Below the pieces are notes generated by a model. It saw only the letters and a list, made by a program, of their open reading frames with translations, did not search any database and was not told where the DNA came from. The translations under genes were made by a program, and so were the position numbers. From Brucella daejeonensis (GTDB lineage Bacteria > Pseudomonadota > Alphaproteobacteria > Rhizobiales > Rhizobiaceae): a DNA stretch of 64,000 nt. Below are positions 1 through 8,982 of this stretch, piece after piece; positions within the stretch are counted from its first letter, which is position 1, and each line of letters opens with the position of its first letter. The DNA lies in the NCBI RefSeq assembly GCF_014199265.1, contig NZ_JACIJG010000003.1:1-64000 (forward strand). Direction: 5' to 3'.

Positions 1-90
1 GATACGACAAGCTGCTCGTCAACTTCATGGGCTTCGTCAAACTCGCCGCCCTGGCAATATGGCTTCGATAGTTAAATCGTCACCACGCCC
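1..90 (+). mobile_element. 3' end of an IS5-family insertion sequence
   Basis: Frame 3 (positions 3-71) reads YDKLLVNFMGFVKLAALAIW followed by LR and a stop, which matches the usual C-terminus of IS5-family (IS427-group) transposases. The non-coding tail after the stop, ending ATCGTCACCACGCCC at 90, has the look of the right terminal inverted repeat. The next bases are CTAG (90-93), which also begin a palindromic repeat found intact at 41096-41170, so the IS seems inserted at a CTAG target. The left part of the element lies outside the window. Family assignment rests on the C-terminal peptide only. Confidence 0.7.
3..71 (+). CDS. IS5-family transposase, C-terminal fragment (5' end outside window)
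   Basis: Only the last 22 codons are present. The run YDKLLVNFMGFVKLAALAIW is the conserved end of DDE transposases of the IS5 family. The catalytic residues lie upstream of the window, so it cannot be judged whether the gene is intact. Confidence 0.65.
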   Translation, partial: YDKLLVNFMGFVKLAALAIWLR

Positions 91-166
91 TAGTGATCTT
101 TTCGATTCCGACATTTGCTCGGCGCCTGTATCAGAGGGATGCAAATGTCGGCGTCAGATCAATAAT
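90..166. repeat. CTAG-type palindromic element, degenerate copy, next to IS end
   Basis: This starts CTAGTGATCTTTTCGATTCC and carries inverted arms CCGACATTTGC / GCAAATGTCGG around TCAGAGGGAT. It is the same element as 41096-41170, but the right-hand CTAG end has decayed. Confidence 0.75.
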
Positions 167-201
167 GTGGCGAACGAATTTCGGATTCAAAGCCACACTA
201 G
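162..201. repeat. Half of a second CTAG palindromic element
   Basis: In reverse complement this reads CTAGTGTGGCTTTGAATCC followed by GAAATTCGTTCG. It matches the left arm of the element at 44105-44180. Only one arm is present. Confidence 0.6.
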
Positions 202-214
202 TAATATATTGAAT

Positions 215-291
215 CTAATGTGGTTTATGGATTGACGTTCCTAAACGTAGATGCCATGCAAATAATAGGAACCTCAAATCCACCACACTAG
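215..291. repeat. CTAG/CTAA-bounded palindromic element of 77 bp
   Basis: The ends CTAATGTGGTTTATGGATTG and its near-complement CAAATCCACCACACTAG form a long imperfect palindrome with AGGAAC/GTTCCT inside. Size and ends match the other CTAG elements of the window. With the two preceding elements it fills most of the region before the BMP operon; no gene is visible in 91-425 apart from the ribosome-binding region. Confidence 0.6.
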
Positions 292-425
292 CGGCTAACC
301 CCAGAAACCACTTGAATTCACGATGGTTTAGGCAATGATGCAAATCGTTGCTCATGACCGTGCGTGTTTAAAACGAAGCAACCGGCTGCGCGCATCCGCG
401 CGCCGAAAACATCCAAGAGGGGTCC

Positions 426-1424
426 ATGACCAAAATCATCAAGACATCGAACTTCACACGCCGCGATATTCTCGCAATGTCGGCGGCACTGGGCGCAACG
501 GCAATCTCGACCCGCGTTTTTGCCGCTGGCGAAAAGCTGAAAGTCGCAGGCATTCATGCCTCGCCGGTTGAAAATGCCTGGAATTCCCGCCTTCATGAAG
601 CGCTCAAGCAGGCCAATGACGAAGGCGTCATCGAGTATGTTTTCTCTGAAGGCGTTTCGGCAAGCGACTATCCCCGCGCCATGCGCGAATATGCCGAACA
701 GGGCGTCAAGCTGATTATCGGCGAAGCCTATGCCGTCGAACGCGAAGCGCGTCAGGTTGCGGGCGACTATCCGCAGACCGCCTTTGTCATGGGTTCGTCG
801 GGCAAACCGCAGGGCGACAATTTCGGCGTGTTCGGCACCTGGAATTTCGAAGCCGGTTATCTGACCGGAATGCTGGCCGGCGCCATGAGCAAGTCGGGCG
901 TGTTCGGTTCGGTCGGCGCGGTGCCGATCCCCGAAATCAACATGCTGATTAACGCCTTTCAGGACGGTGTGCGTGAAACGCGGCCCGATGCGAAATTCGT
1001 CGCTTCCTTCATGGGCACCTTCTTCGACCCGCCGAAGGCGCGTGAGGCCGGTCTTGCGGCCATCGATTCCGGCGCGGATATTCTGTTCGGCGAGCGCATC
1101 GGCACGGCGGACGCCGCCAAGGAACGCGGCATCAAGGCGATCGGCTCGCTGACCGACTATACGTCGCGTTACCCGGATACGGTTTTTGCCAATGCAATCT
1201 GGAATTTTGGCCCGATCCTCAATGCAGCCGTCGCAGATGCGAAGGCCGGACAGCCGACCGGCAAGGACTACACGCCATTCAGCATGATGAAGGAAGGCGG
1301 CAACGACATCGCCTATGTCAAGGGCGTCGCGCCTGCGGAAGCCGAGGCAAAGATGGAAGCGCGCCGCGCCGAGATCAAATCCGGCGCATTCACGCTCAAG
1401 CTCAACGCTGATGAGCCGAAATAA
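426..1424 (+). CDS. BMP-family ABC transporter substrate-binding protein
   Basis: A 332-residue periplasmic binding protein of the BMP/Med family, which captures purine nucleosides or related ligands for an ABC importer. The N-terminus has a Tat-like motif TRRDIL (residues 12-17) and a hydrophobic stretch ending near FAA, so export as a folded Tat substrate is likely. No lipobox cysteine is visible. The body shows the family pattern (GVFGTWNFEAGYLTGMLAG; GSVGAVPIPEINMLINAFQDG). GAGGGGTCC precedes the ATG. It is first of a four-gene operon and is followed by a strong hairpin. Nucleoside specificity is inferred from family and operon layout; BMP proteins can bind other ligands. Confidence 0.88.
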   Translation: MTKIIKTSNFTRRDILAMSAALGATAISTRVFAAGEKLKVAGIHASPVENAWNSRLHEALKQANDEGVIEYVFSEGVSASDYPRAMREYAEQGVKLIIGEAYAVEREARQVAGDYPQTAFVMGSSGKPQGDNFGVFGTWNFEAGYLTGMLAGAMSKSGVFGSVGAVPIPEINMLINAFQDGVRETRPDAKFVASFMGTFFDPPKAREAGLAAIDSGADILFGERIGTADAAKERGIKAIGSLTDYTSRYPDTVFANAIWNFGPILNAAVADAKAGQPTGKDYTPFSMMKEGGNDIAYVKGVAPAEAEAKMEARRAEIKSGAFTLKLNADEPK

Positions 1425-1434
1425 TCATGCCTCC

Positions 1435-1458
1435 GCGCCGATGCCAAAACATCGGCGC
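1435..1458 (+). promoter_or_regulatory. Intercistronic hairpin after BMP binding-protein gene
   Basis: Perfect 9-bp arms GCGCCGATG (1435-1443) and CATCGGCGC (1450-1458) enclose CCAAAA, with no following T-run. It sits between the binding-protein stop and the ATPase start, where such structures commonly protect the upstream mRNA and lower downstream expression. Confidence 0.7.
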
Positions 1459-1478
1459 GCCTCCTGCACGGGCACCTC

Positions 1479-3005
1479 ATGACCTCCACCGTCCTTGAAC
1501 TGCAAAACATCACCAAGCGTTTTGGCCACCTGACCGCCAATGACGATATTTCGCTAAAGCTCGGACGCGGCGAAATTCTCGCCTTTCTTGGCGAAAACGG
1601 CGCGGGCAAAACGACACTGATGAATATCCTGTTCGGCCATTATGTGCCGGATGAGGGCCGCGTTTTCGTCAAGGGCGCGGAAATCCCGCAGGGCAAGCCG
1701 CGTGCGGCCATCGATGCGGGCGTGGGCATGGTGCATCAGCATTTTACCCTCGCGCCCAATCTGACGGTTCTGGAAAATATCGTCACCGGCACGGAAAATC
1801 TCTGGAAACTCAAATCCGCCGATCGTGCAGCACGGGCAAAAATCACAAAAATTGCCGACCGTTTCGGCCTGAAAGTCGATCCCGATGCGCGGCTCGGCGA
1901 TCTGTCGGTCGGTGAGCAACAGCGTGTGGAAATTCTCAAGGCGCTCTATAACGACGCCGATATTCTGATCCTCGATGAGCCGACCGCCGTTTTGACCACG
2001 CAGGAAGCGGAGAGCCTGTTCGCCACCTTGAAGGAAATGGCGCGTCAGGGCCTGTCGCTGATCTTCATTTCGCACAAGTTGCACGAAGTCATGTCGGCGG
2101 CAGGCCGCGTCGTGATTTTGCGCGGCGGCAAGGTGGTCGCCGAACGCCGAACATCGGAAACCTCGAAGGAAGAACTGGCGGAATTGATGGTCGGCCGGCG
2201 CGTGTCGCGCCCCACCCGCGCCGTTGCGACGCCCGGCGAGACTTTGCTGGAAGCCAAGAACATCACCGTTGTCGAAGACGGTATCACCCGTCTTTCCGAC
2301 CTCGATTTTCATTTACGCGCAGGTGAAACGCTCGGCATCATCGGCGTATCCGGCAATGGGCAGGCGGCACTGGGGCGGCTGGTCTCCGGTCTCAGCCAGC
2401 CCACCAAAGGCGCGCTCACCCTATTTGGGAAAGAAGTCACAACCTTTGATCCGCGCCGCTTTGTGGCCGATGGTATTGGGCGCATCCCGGAAGACCGCAA
2501 TGCCGAGGGCGTCATCGGTGACCTGACGCTGTGGGAAAACGCTATTCTGGAGCGCGTGCGCGATCCGGAATTCTCGAACGGTTTTCTGGTCAATCGCAAT
2601 GCGGCGCGTGCATTTACCGACCGCATCATCAAGGATTTCGATGTACGCGGCGGCACGCCCGATAGCCGCATCCGCCTGCTTTCGGGCGGCAATATGCAAA
2701 AACTCATTCTGGGTCGTAATCTGGAAACCGCCCCGCGTATTCTGATCGCCGCGCAGCCCACGCGCGGCCTCGATGAAGGCGCGGTCGCTGCGATCCATGC
2801 CCGTATTCTGGAAGCCCGCGCCAAGGGTGCCGCCGTTCTGCTAATCTCGGAAGATCTCGATGAAATCATTGGCTTGGCGGATCGGGTTCAAGCGATTGTT
2901 AAAGGTCGTCTGTCACCGCCTATCGACGCGGCTGAAGTCAATGCGCAAAAGCTCGGACTGATGATGGCCGGTGAATGGCATGCAAATACGAAGGGGCTGA
3001 ACTGA
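1479..3005 (+). CDS. Nucleoside/simple-sugar-type ABC transporter ATP-binding protein
   Basis: A 508-residue protein with two ABC domains in tandem, as in RbsA/YufO-type importers. The first domain has Walker A GENGAGKTT (about 38-46), signature LSVGEQQ and Walker B ILILDEPT. The second has the degenerate Walker A GVSGNGQAA, signature LSGGNMQK and the family-typical ILIAAQPTRGLD. The second site is therefore probably not a normal hydrolysis site, which is usual for the family. The stop overlaps the permease start (TGATG at 3003). It powers uptake with the two permeases that follow. Confidence 0.92.
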   Translation: MTSTVLELQNITKRFGHLTANDDISLKLGRGEILAFLGENGAGKTTLMNILFGHYVPDEGRVFVKGAEIPQGKPRAAIDAGVGMVHQHFTLAPNLTVLENIVTGTENLWKLKSADRAARAKITKIADRFGLKVDPDARLGDLSVGEQQRVEILKALYNDADILILDEPTAVLTTQEAESLFATLKEMARQGLSLIFISHKLHEVMSAAGRVVILRGGKVVAERRTSETSKEELAELMVGRRVSRPTRAVATPGETLLEAKNITVVEDGITRLSDLDFHLRAGETLGIIGVSGNGQAALGRLVSGLSQPTKGALTLFGKEVTTFDPRRFVADGIGRIPEDRNAEGVIGDLTLWENAILERVRDPEFSNGFLVNRNAARAFTDRIIKDFDVRGGTPDSRIRLLSGGNMQKLILGRNLETAPRILIAAQPTRGLDEGAVAAIHARILEARAKGAAVLLISEDLDEIIGLADRVQAIVKGRLSPPIDAAEVNAQKLGLMMAGEWHANTKGLN

Positions 3006-4048
3006 TGCGGATCGAGCTACGCGAAACACGTCCCATGGCACTGGTTGCAACTGCGCCGGTCATCGCCGTTCTGGCCGCTTTCATTCTGGCCGGATTGCTG
3101 ATCGCCGCCGCCGGAGCGCCGGTGCTGGAAGCCTTCCGTCAGATCGCCATCGGCGCTTTCGGCAATAAGCTTTCGATCACCGAAACGCTGACCCGCGCAG
3201 CGCCCCTGATGCTGACCGGTCTTGCCGCCGCCGTCGCCTTCCGCTCAAAGCTCTGGAACATCGGCGCAGAAGGCCAGTTTTATATGGGCGCGCTGGCCGT
3301 GGTGGCTGTCGGCGCGCAATTGCAGCTTCCCGCCCCGCTTTTGATCCCGCTCCTGCTTGTGGTCGGGGCAATCGCGGGCATGATTTTTCTCCTGATACCG
3401 CTCGGGCTTCGCCTGCGCTTCGGTGTCGATGAAGTCGTGACCACGCTTCTTTTGAACTTCATCGCCGTGCTCATTGTTTCCATGATGATCGAGGGACCGA
3501 TGAAGGATCCCCTCGCCTTTGGCTGGCCGCAATCCGAACCGGTGCCAGACACCGCCGTCTTGCCCAAGATCATGTCCGGCATGCGGCTTCATATCGGCAT
3601 CGTCATCGCCATCGTGCTGGCGCTTGTCATCGCCTATGTGCAGAAGCGTACCGTCTTCGGCCTTGAAACCAAGGCAGCGGGGCTCAACCCTGCGGCGGCG
3701 CGGTTTGCCGGTGTGCCGCTGGGCAAGACGCTCATAAAAGTCGCCTGCATTTCCGGCGGGCTGGCCGGGCTTGCGGGCGCGATACAGGTCATGGGCGTGA
3801 AAGGCTATGTCACGACCGATCTTTCGCCGGGCTTTGGCTATTCCGGCATCATTGTCGCCATGCTCGCCAATCTGAACCCCATCGGCGCGATCTTCTCCGC
3901 GCTTTTCACCGCCGCCATGTTCGTCGGCGCCGACGGCATGAGCCGCGCCATCGGCATTCCAAGCTTCATTGCCGACGTCACCGTGGCGCTGTCGCTCTTG
4001 ACCATGCTGGTCGCACTCTTCTTCACTCAATACAGGATCGCCCGATGA
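3005..4048 (+). CDS. ABC transporter permease (nucleoside type, first subunit)
   Basis: A 347-residue integral membrane protein of the BPD_transp_2 family (YufP-like), with about 8-10 hydrophobic segments. The conserved stretches AFRSKLWNIGAEGQF and GVDEVVTTLLLNFIAV are typical of nucleoside-importer permeases. An upstream in-frame start at 2975 lies inside the ATPase gene; the ATG at 3005 overlaps the ATPase stop as TGATG and gives a normal N-terminus. The 3' end overlaps the next permease by ATGA. Confidence 0.9.
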   Translation: MRIELRETRPMALVATAPVIAVLAAFILAGLLIAAAGAPVLEAFRQIAIGAFGNKLSITETLTRAAPLMLTGLAAAVAFRSKLWNIGAEGQFYMGALAVVAVGAQLQLPAPLLIPLLLVVGAIAGMIFLLIPLGLRLRFGVDEVVTTLLLNFIAVLIVSMMIEGPMKDPLAFGWPQSEPVPDTAVLPKIMSGMRLHIGIVIAIVLALVIAYVQKRTVFGLETKAAGLNPAAARFAGVPLGKTLIKVACISGGLAGLAGAIQVMGVKGYVTTDLSPGFGYSGIIVAMLANLNPIGAIFSALFTAAMFVGADGMSRAIGIPSFIADVTVALSLLTMLVALFFTQYRIAR

Positions 4049-4989
4049 ACGCGCTGATGGATATCCTGCTCTCCGCGGGCCTGTGGGTTTCGGTCCTGCG
4101 CATCGCGACGCCGCTGATTTTCGGCACGCTTGGCGCGCTTTATTGCGAACGCGCCGGTGTGCTCAATCTCGGCATCGAAGGTATCATGACCTTCGGCGCG
4201 ATGATTGGCTGGCTGACCGTGTTCAACGGCGCGGACCTGTGGGTGGGCGTTCTGGCAGCGGCAGCTTCCGGCGCGCTGTTCGGCCTGCTTCACGCCGCAC
4301 TTACCGTGCCGCTCGGCCTGTCGCAGCATGTGGTCGGCCTCGGCATCACGCTGTTTTCATCGAGTCTCAGCTATTTCCTGTTCCGCCTTCTGGTGCCGCT
4401 TTCCTCGACACCACCGACGATCACCCCGTTCCAGCCGGTCAATCCGTCATGGCTCACTGACCTTCCCTTCATCGGACAGGTGCTCGGCTCTCAAACCGCG
4501 CTGACATGGATCGCCATTCCGCTGGCCCTGCTGCTTGGTTATGTGCTGTTCCGCACGCCGCTCGGCCTTGCCATCCGCATGACCGGCGAAAATCCCCATG
4601 CGGCGGAAGCGCAAGGCATCGATCCCATCCGCGTACGCATTTTCACGATCATGTTCGGCAGCGCGCTGATGGCGGTGGGCGGCGCATTCCTGACGCTTTC
4701 CGCGTTCAATTCGTTCTTCCCGACGATGATGCAGGGACGTGGCTGGGTGTGTATTGCATTGGTGGTCTTTTCATCATGGAAACCGGCGCGCGCCCTTCTG
4801 GGCGCTCTGCTGTTCGCGCTTTTCGATGCCTTCCAGCTTCGCCTGCAAACCGTTTACGGCAAGGCTGTGCCTTATCAGCTTTTCCTGATGATCCCCTATA
4901 TCATGTCGATTGTCGCGCTGATCGTCATGGCGCGGCGCGCGCGCGTGCCGCAGGCGCTGATGCAGCCCTATCGGCGCGGCGAGAGATAG
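4045..4989 (+). CDS. ABC transporter permease (nucleoside type, second subunit)
   Basis: A 314-residue YufQ-like permease, partner of the preceding one. The N-terminal motif TPLIFGTLGALYCERAGVLN and the loop GENPHAAEAQGI are characteristic. It is translationally coupled through ATGA at 4045-4048. It is the last gene of the importer operon and is followed by a bidirectional hairpin. Confidence 0.9.
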   Translation: MNALMDILLSAGLWVSVLRIATPLIFGTLGALYCERAGVLNLGIEGIMTFGAMIGWLTVFNGADLWVGVLAAAASGALFGLLHAALTVPLGLSQHVVGLGITLFSSSLSYFLFRLLVPLSSTPPTITPFQPVNPSWLTDLPFIGQVLGSQTALTWIAIPLALLLGYVLFRTPLGLAIRMTGENPHAAEAQGIDPIRVRIFTIMFGSALMAVGGAFLTLSAFNSFFPTMMQGRGWVCIALVVFSSWKPARALLGALLFALFDAFQLRLQTVYGKAVPYQLFLMIPYIMSIVALIVMARRARVPQALMQPYRRGER

Positions 4990-4993
4990 AAGA

Positions 4994-5021
4994 AGCCGCC
5001 AGATCATGGCATCTGGCGGCT
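4994..5021. terminator. Bidirectional terminator between permease and amidohydrolase
   Basis: Arms GCCGCCAGAT / ATCTGGCGGC around CATGGC, followed on + by TCTCTGTTTTC. It separates two converging genes. Confidence 0.75.
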
Positions 5022-5029
5022 CTCTGTTT

Positions 5030-6787
5030 TCAAGCGCTATGACGCTCCTCGCCGGAGAGCCATGTTTCGCTGACCTTGATCTTGCTGATCGTCGCCGGAT
5101 CAACGGTGGTCGGGTCCTGCTCCAGAATGGTCAGATCGGCATATTTTCCGGGTTCCAGACTGCCGACAATGTCATCCATGCGGCAATGCCACGCGGCATC
5201 GATGGTCACGGCGCGTAACGCAGCATCGACCGGAATTCGCTCATCGGGAAAGAACACATCCCCGCCGTCATTCATAATGCGGGTCACGGCGTTTTCGACA
5301 TAACGCAGCGGTTCGATAGGCGTCACGTTCCAGTCGGAATGGAACGAGATTATCAGCCCGGCCGCCAGTGCCGAAGCGCACGGGTCGTAGAATTTCGCAC
5401 GATCCGGCCCCAGAATTTCGTCCCGGAATGCCTTGCCCCACCAGTGCACATGACCGATCAGGAAGCTTGGCGACAGACCCAGCTCCTTCATCTTCGCCAT
5501 CTGTTCGGGGTGAAAGACGCTGCAATGTTCGATGCGGTGGCGGTGATCGTCGCGCGGCGTTTCCTTCAACACGGTTTCGTAGGCGGCAATCGTCGCATCG
5601 ATCGCCGCATCGCCATTGGCATGAACGCCGACCTGCCAGCCGCCCTTATGCGCGCGGCGAATGGCTTCCGTCAGCTCTTCTGGCGTATAATTCATCGCTC
5701 CACGACTATCCGTGCCCAGATAGTTCTCGCGCTGATAGCCGGTTTTGGCCTGATTGGAGCCATCCGCCCATGCCTTGATGCCATCAAGGCGATACATATC
5801 CGTTCCGCGACCGGGCTTGAAGCCAAGCTTCTCCCACTGATCCATGGCGGTTGACACCAACATGCCGCGATAACGGATTGGCGGCTTCTTTGCCATGACA
5901 GCGTCCAGAAGCGCCACGTCATGTTCTGCCGCCAACATGCCAACGCCGCAATCGTGCAGCGAGGTGCAGCCCACGGAAGCGGCGTGATCCATCATCCTGC
6001 GGGTATATTCCTGCAACTGGACGGCCGTCGGCATGGGCATCTTGCCCAGGAACGGCATGAATGACGGCGGCTCTTCCAGACGCCCCGTCAACTTGCCGTT
6101 TGCATCTTTGACAAAACGGGATTCGGGAAGATCGGCTGAGGAGTCCGAAACGCCTGCAATAGCCAGCGCCTTGCTGTTGACATAGGAGATATGCCCGTTG
6201 CTCTCCATCATGAAAAATGGATTGTTCGGAGCAAGTTCATCCAGTTCCTTAAGCGTGGGAACATGCGCGCCTTTGGTGATGCTCGGATCGAACAACTGGG
6301 CACGGACCCACTCGCCTTCCTTGGCCCTGGCCACCGCATCGCGCAGCTTGTTCCAGACCTGATCGAAAGTCGGCGTGGAAATCGGGCCGACATCCAGCCA
6401 GTCGTCCATGGCGACAAAAGTCGAATGCATGTGCGGATCGATCAGCCCCGGCATCAGCGTTCGGCCATCCAGATCGACAATGCGCGTTGCGCTACCGCGA
6501 TAGGCATCGACTTCGTCCATGGAACCTATCGCCAATATGCGCTCGCCGCGAATGGCCAGCGCCTCGGCGCGCGGCGCGGCAGGGTTGATGGACAGGATCG
6601 GCCCACCGCGAAAGATCACATCGGCCGGATCGTCTGCTGCATAAGCGCGACCGATACCAAGCGCCGGTTCCACGGCAGTCGCGGCAAAGGCCGAAACTGC
6701 AGCTCCACCCATATATTTCAGAAAATCACGTCTGGTTGCCGCGTGCCGGACAACAGCAAGCATTCCTGGATTGCAGGCTAAACACAT
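5030..6787 (-). CDS. Tat-exported amidohydrolase (YtcJ-like, amidohydrolase_3)
   Basis: A 585-residue metal-dependent hydrolase. The N-terminus carries a twin-arginine motif ATRRDFLKYMGG followed by a hydrophobic AAVSAFAATAV stretch, so the enzyme is probably periplasmic. The barrel begins with LMPGLIDPHMHST (HxH metal ligands) and has GVHANGDAAID, RIEHC and SFHSDWNVTPIEP, all usual for YtcJ/N-substituted formamide deformylase-like enzymes; the C-terminus LEPGKYADLTILEQDP is also typical. The first ATG (6787) is chosen because GGGAG lies 9 bases upstream; an alternative start is 6763. The substrate is unknown. It converges on the BMP importer, so a functional link is possible but unproven. 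Confidence 0.85.
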   Translation of the reverse strand: MCLACNPGMLAVVRHAATRRDFLKYMGGAAVSAFAATAVEPALGIGRAYAADDPADVIFRGGPILSINPAAPRAEALAIRGERILAIGSMDEVDAYRGSATRIVDLDGRTLMPGLIDPHMHSTFVAMDDWLDVGPISTPTFDQVWNKLRDAVARAKEGEWVRAQLFDPSITKGAHVPTLKELDELAPNNPFFMMESNGHISYVNSKALAIAGVSDSSADLPESRFVKDANGKLTGRLEEPPSFMPFLGKMPMPTAVQLQEYTRRMMDHAASVGCTSLHDCGVGMLAAEHDVALLDAVMAKKPPIRYRGMLVSTAMDQWEKLGFKPGRGTDMYRLDGIKAWADGSNQAKTGYQRENYLGTDSRGAMNYTPEELTEAIRRAHKGGWQVGVHANGDAAIDATIAAYETVLKETPRDDHRHRIEHCSVFHPEQMAKMKELGLSPSFLIGHVHWWGKAFRDEILGPDRAKFYDPCASALAAGLIISFHSDWNVTPIEPLRYVENAVTRIMNDGGDVFFPDERIPVDAALRAVTIDAAWHCRMDDIVGSLEPGKYADLTILEQDPTTVDPATISKIKVSETWLSGEERHSA

Positions 6788-6913
6788 CTGAAAATACTCC
6801 CGAATGACGCCTCAATATTACAGATGGTGTAATTTATTTCCAATGAAGTCTATATATATGATTAATTTCTATAATATTATCCTATTCTAATATTCAATAA
6901 ATAAAGTAAAAAA

Positions 6914-6939
6914 GAAACGGCGCCCGAAGGCGCCGTTTC
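6914..6939 (-). terminator. Rho-independent terminator of typA
   Basis: Arms GAAACGGCGCC / GGCGCCGTTTC around a 4-base loop; on the minus strand the stem is followed by TTTTTTAC. Confidence 0.85.
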
Positions 6940-6961
6940 CAATTCACTATCGCAGTGTCGA

Positions 6962-8788
6962 TCAGGCAACGCTTGCCTTGCCGCTCTTTTCAAAACGCTT
7001 GCGCTCGTTCGGATCGAGGTAGAGCTTGCGCAGGCGGATCGACTTCGGCGTCACTTCCACCAGTTCGTCATCCTGAATCCACGACAAGGCGCGTTCCAGC
7101 GTCATCTTGATCGGCGGGGTCAGCTTCACGGCTTCATCCTTGCCGGCGGCGCGCACGTTGGTGAGCTTCTTGCCCTTCAGGACATTGACTTCAAGATCGT
7201 TGTCACGGCTGTGGATGCCGATCAGCATACCCTGATAGACCTTGACGCCCGCATCGATGATCATCGGGCCGCGATCTTCAAGGTTGAAGAGCGCATAGGC
7301 AACCGCTTCGCCCTGATCGTTGGAGATCAGAACGCCGTTGTTGCGTCCGGCAATCTCACCCTTGAAAGGCTGGTAGTCGTGGAACAGGCGGTTCATGATC
7401 GCCGTGCCGCGCGTATCGGTCAGAAGTTCCGACTGGTAGCCGATCAGGCCGCGGGTCGGCGCGTAGAAAACCATGCGCACGCGGTTGCCGCCCGAAGGAC
7501 GCAGCTCGACCATTTCGGCCTTGCGCTCGGACATTTTCTGCACGACCGTGCCGGAATATTCCTCATCGACGTCGATGACGACTTCCTCGACCGGCTCCAG
7601 CATTTCGCCATTGTCGCCTTCCTTCATGACGACGCGCGGACGCGAGACGCCAAGTTCAAAGCCTTCACGGCGCATGTTTTCGATCAGAACGGCAAGCTGC
7701 AATTCGCCGCGACCGGACACGAAGAAGGAATCCTTTTCGCTCGATTCCTCGATCTTCAGCGCGACATTGCCCTCGGCTTCCTTGAGCAGACGATCGCGAA
7801 TGACGCGGCTCGTCACCTTGTCGCCTTCGGTGCCCGCATAGGGGCTGTCATTGACGATGAAGGACATGGTGACGGTCGGCGGATCGATCGGCTGGGCTTC
7901 CAGCGGCGCATTGACCGACGGATCGCAGAACGTGTCGGCAACCGTGCCCTTGGACAGACCGGCGATGGCAACGATGTCGCCTGCCTGCGCCTCGTCGATA
8001 GCCTGACGCTCGATACCGCGGAAAGCGAGGATCTTCGAGATACGGCCGTTTTCGAGCAGCGAGCCGTCCTGCCCCAGAACCTTGACGGCCTGGTTCGCCT
8101 TGATCGAGCCGGAATGAATGCGGCCGGTGATGATGCGGCCAAGGAACGGATCAGCTTCGAGGATCGTGCCGATCATGCGGAACGGGCCTTCGGCAACCTT
8201 CGGGGCCGGAACGTGCTTGAGCACCAGATCGAACAGCGGGGACAGGCCTTCATCCTTCGGGCCTTCCGGGTTCAGCGCCATCCAGCCGTTACGGCCGGAA
8301 CCGTAGAGGATCGGGAAGTCGAGCTGCTCGTCGGTTGCGTCGAGATTGGCGAAGAGGTCGAAGACTTCGTTGACGACTTCCTCGTGACGGCCATCGGGAC
8401 GGTCGATCTTGTTGATCGCGACAATGGGCTTCAGGCCGACCTTGAGCGCCTTGCCGACGACGAATTTCGTCTGCGGCATCGGGCCTTCGGCGGCGTCCAC
8501 GAGAACGATGGCGCCGTCCACCATCGAAAGGATACGTTCAACTTCACCGCCGAAATCGGCGTGGCCGGGCGTATCGACGATATTGATGCGGGTGTTTTTC
8601 CAGACAACCGAGGTCGCCTTGGCGAGAATGGTGATCCCGCGTTCCTTTTCAATATCGTTGGAGTCCATCATGCGTTCTGCAACGCGCTGGTTCTCGCGGA
8701 ACGAGCCGGACTGCTTCAGGAGTTCGTCGACCAGTGTGGTTTTGCCATGATCGACGTGTGCGATAATAGCGATATTACGCAATTCCAT
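6962..8788 (-). CDS. typA: Translational GTPase TypA/BipA
   Basis: A 608-residue ribosome-associated GTPase of the EF-G superfamily, involved in ribosome assembly and stress adaptation. G1 is AHVDHGKTT near residue 10, G2 falls in EKERGITI, G3 is [10 protein letters not shown] and G4 is NKIDRPDGR. The C-terminal BipA domain includes [22 protein letters not shown]. The length is standard for the family. It is monocistronic, with its own terminator at 6914-6939. Confidence 0.97.
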   Translation of the reverse strand: MELRNIAIIAHVDHGKTTLVDELLKQSGSFRENQRVAERMMDSNDIEKERGITILAKATSVVWKNTRINIVDTPGHADFGGEVERILSMVDGAIVLVDAAEGPMPQTKFVVGKALKVGLKPIVAINKIDRPDGRHEEVVNEVFDLFANLDATDEQLDFPILYGSGRNGWMALNPEGPKDEGLSPLFDLVLKHVPAPKVAEGPFRMIGTILEADPFLGRIITGRIHSGSIKANQAVKVLGQDGSLLENGRISKILAFRGIERQAIDEAQAGDIVAIAGLSKGTVADTFCDPSVNAPLEAQPIDPPTVTMSFIVNDSPYAGTEGDKVTSRVIRDRLLKEAEGNVALKIEESSEKDSFFVSGRGELQLAVLIENMRREGFELGVSRPRVVMKEGDNGEMLEPVEEVVIDVDEEYSGTVVQKMSERKAEMVELRPSGGNRVRMVFYAPTRGLIGYQSELLTDTRGTAIMNRLFHDYQPFKGEIAGRNNGVLISNDQGEAVAYALFNLEDRGPMIIDAGVKVYQGMLIGIHSRDNDLEVNVLKGKKLTNVRAAGKDEAVKLTPPIKMTLERALSWIQDDELVEVTPKSIRLRKLYLDPNERKRFEKSGKASVA

Positions 8789-8982
8789 ATGGAGATCACT
8801 TCTGTATGAGTTGGGAGCCGCGCCAACAGACCCGCGCGGAAAAACAATGCGGCGCTCTTACAGGTTTTTTTGCGTTTTAGAAAGGGGCAGCGCGAAACTG
8901 CCCCGTATTTCGCGAGGAAACCTGCATTTCACCGCGCTTTTACACCGTCAATCTGACAGTTTTTTGTCTGTGTCGGAACGGT

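Noticed and set aside
7211-8809. Long + strand open frame of 532 codons antisense to typA
   Set aside because: It is a mirror of a highly conserved GTPase gene with strong codon bias; the protein has no family pattern and no ribosome-binding context. The same applies to the long antisense frames over the oligopeptidase (10832-12400), FUSC (13815-15116), MHS transporter (27184-28764) and dhaK/dhaL (44177-45898) genes.
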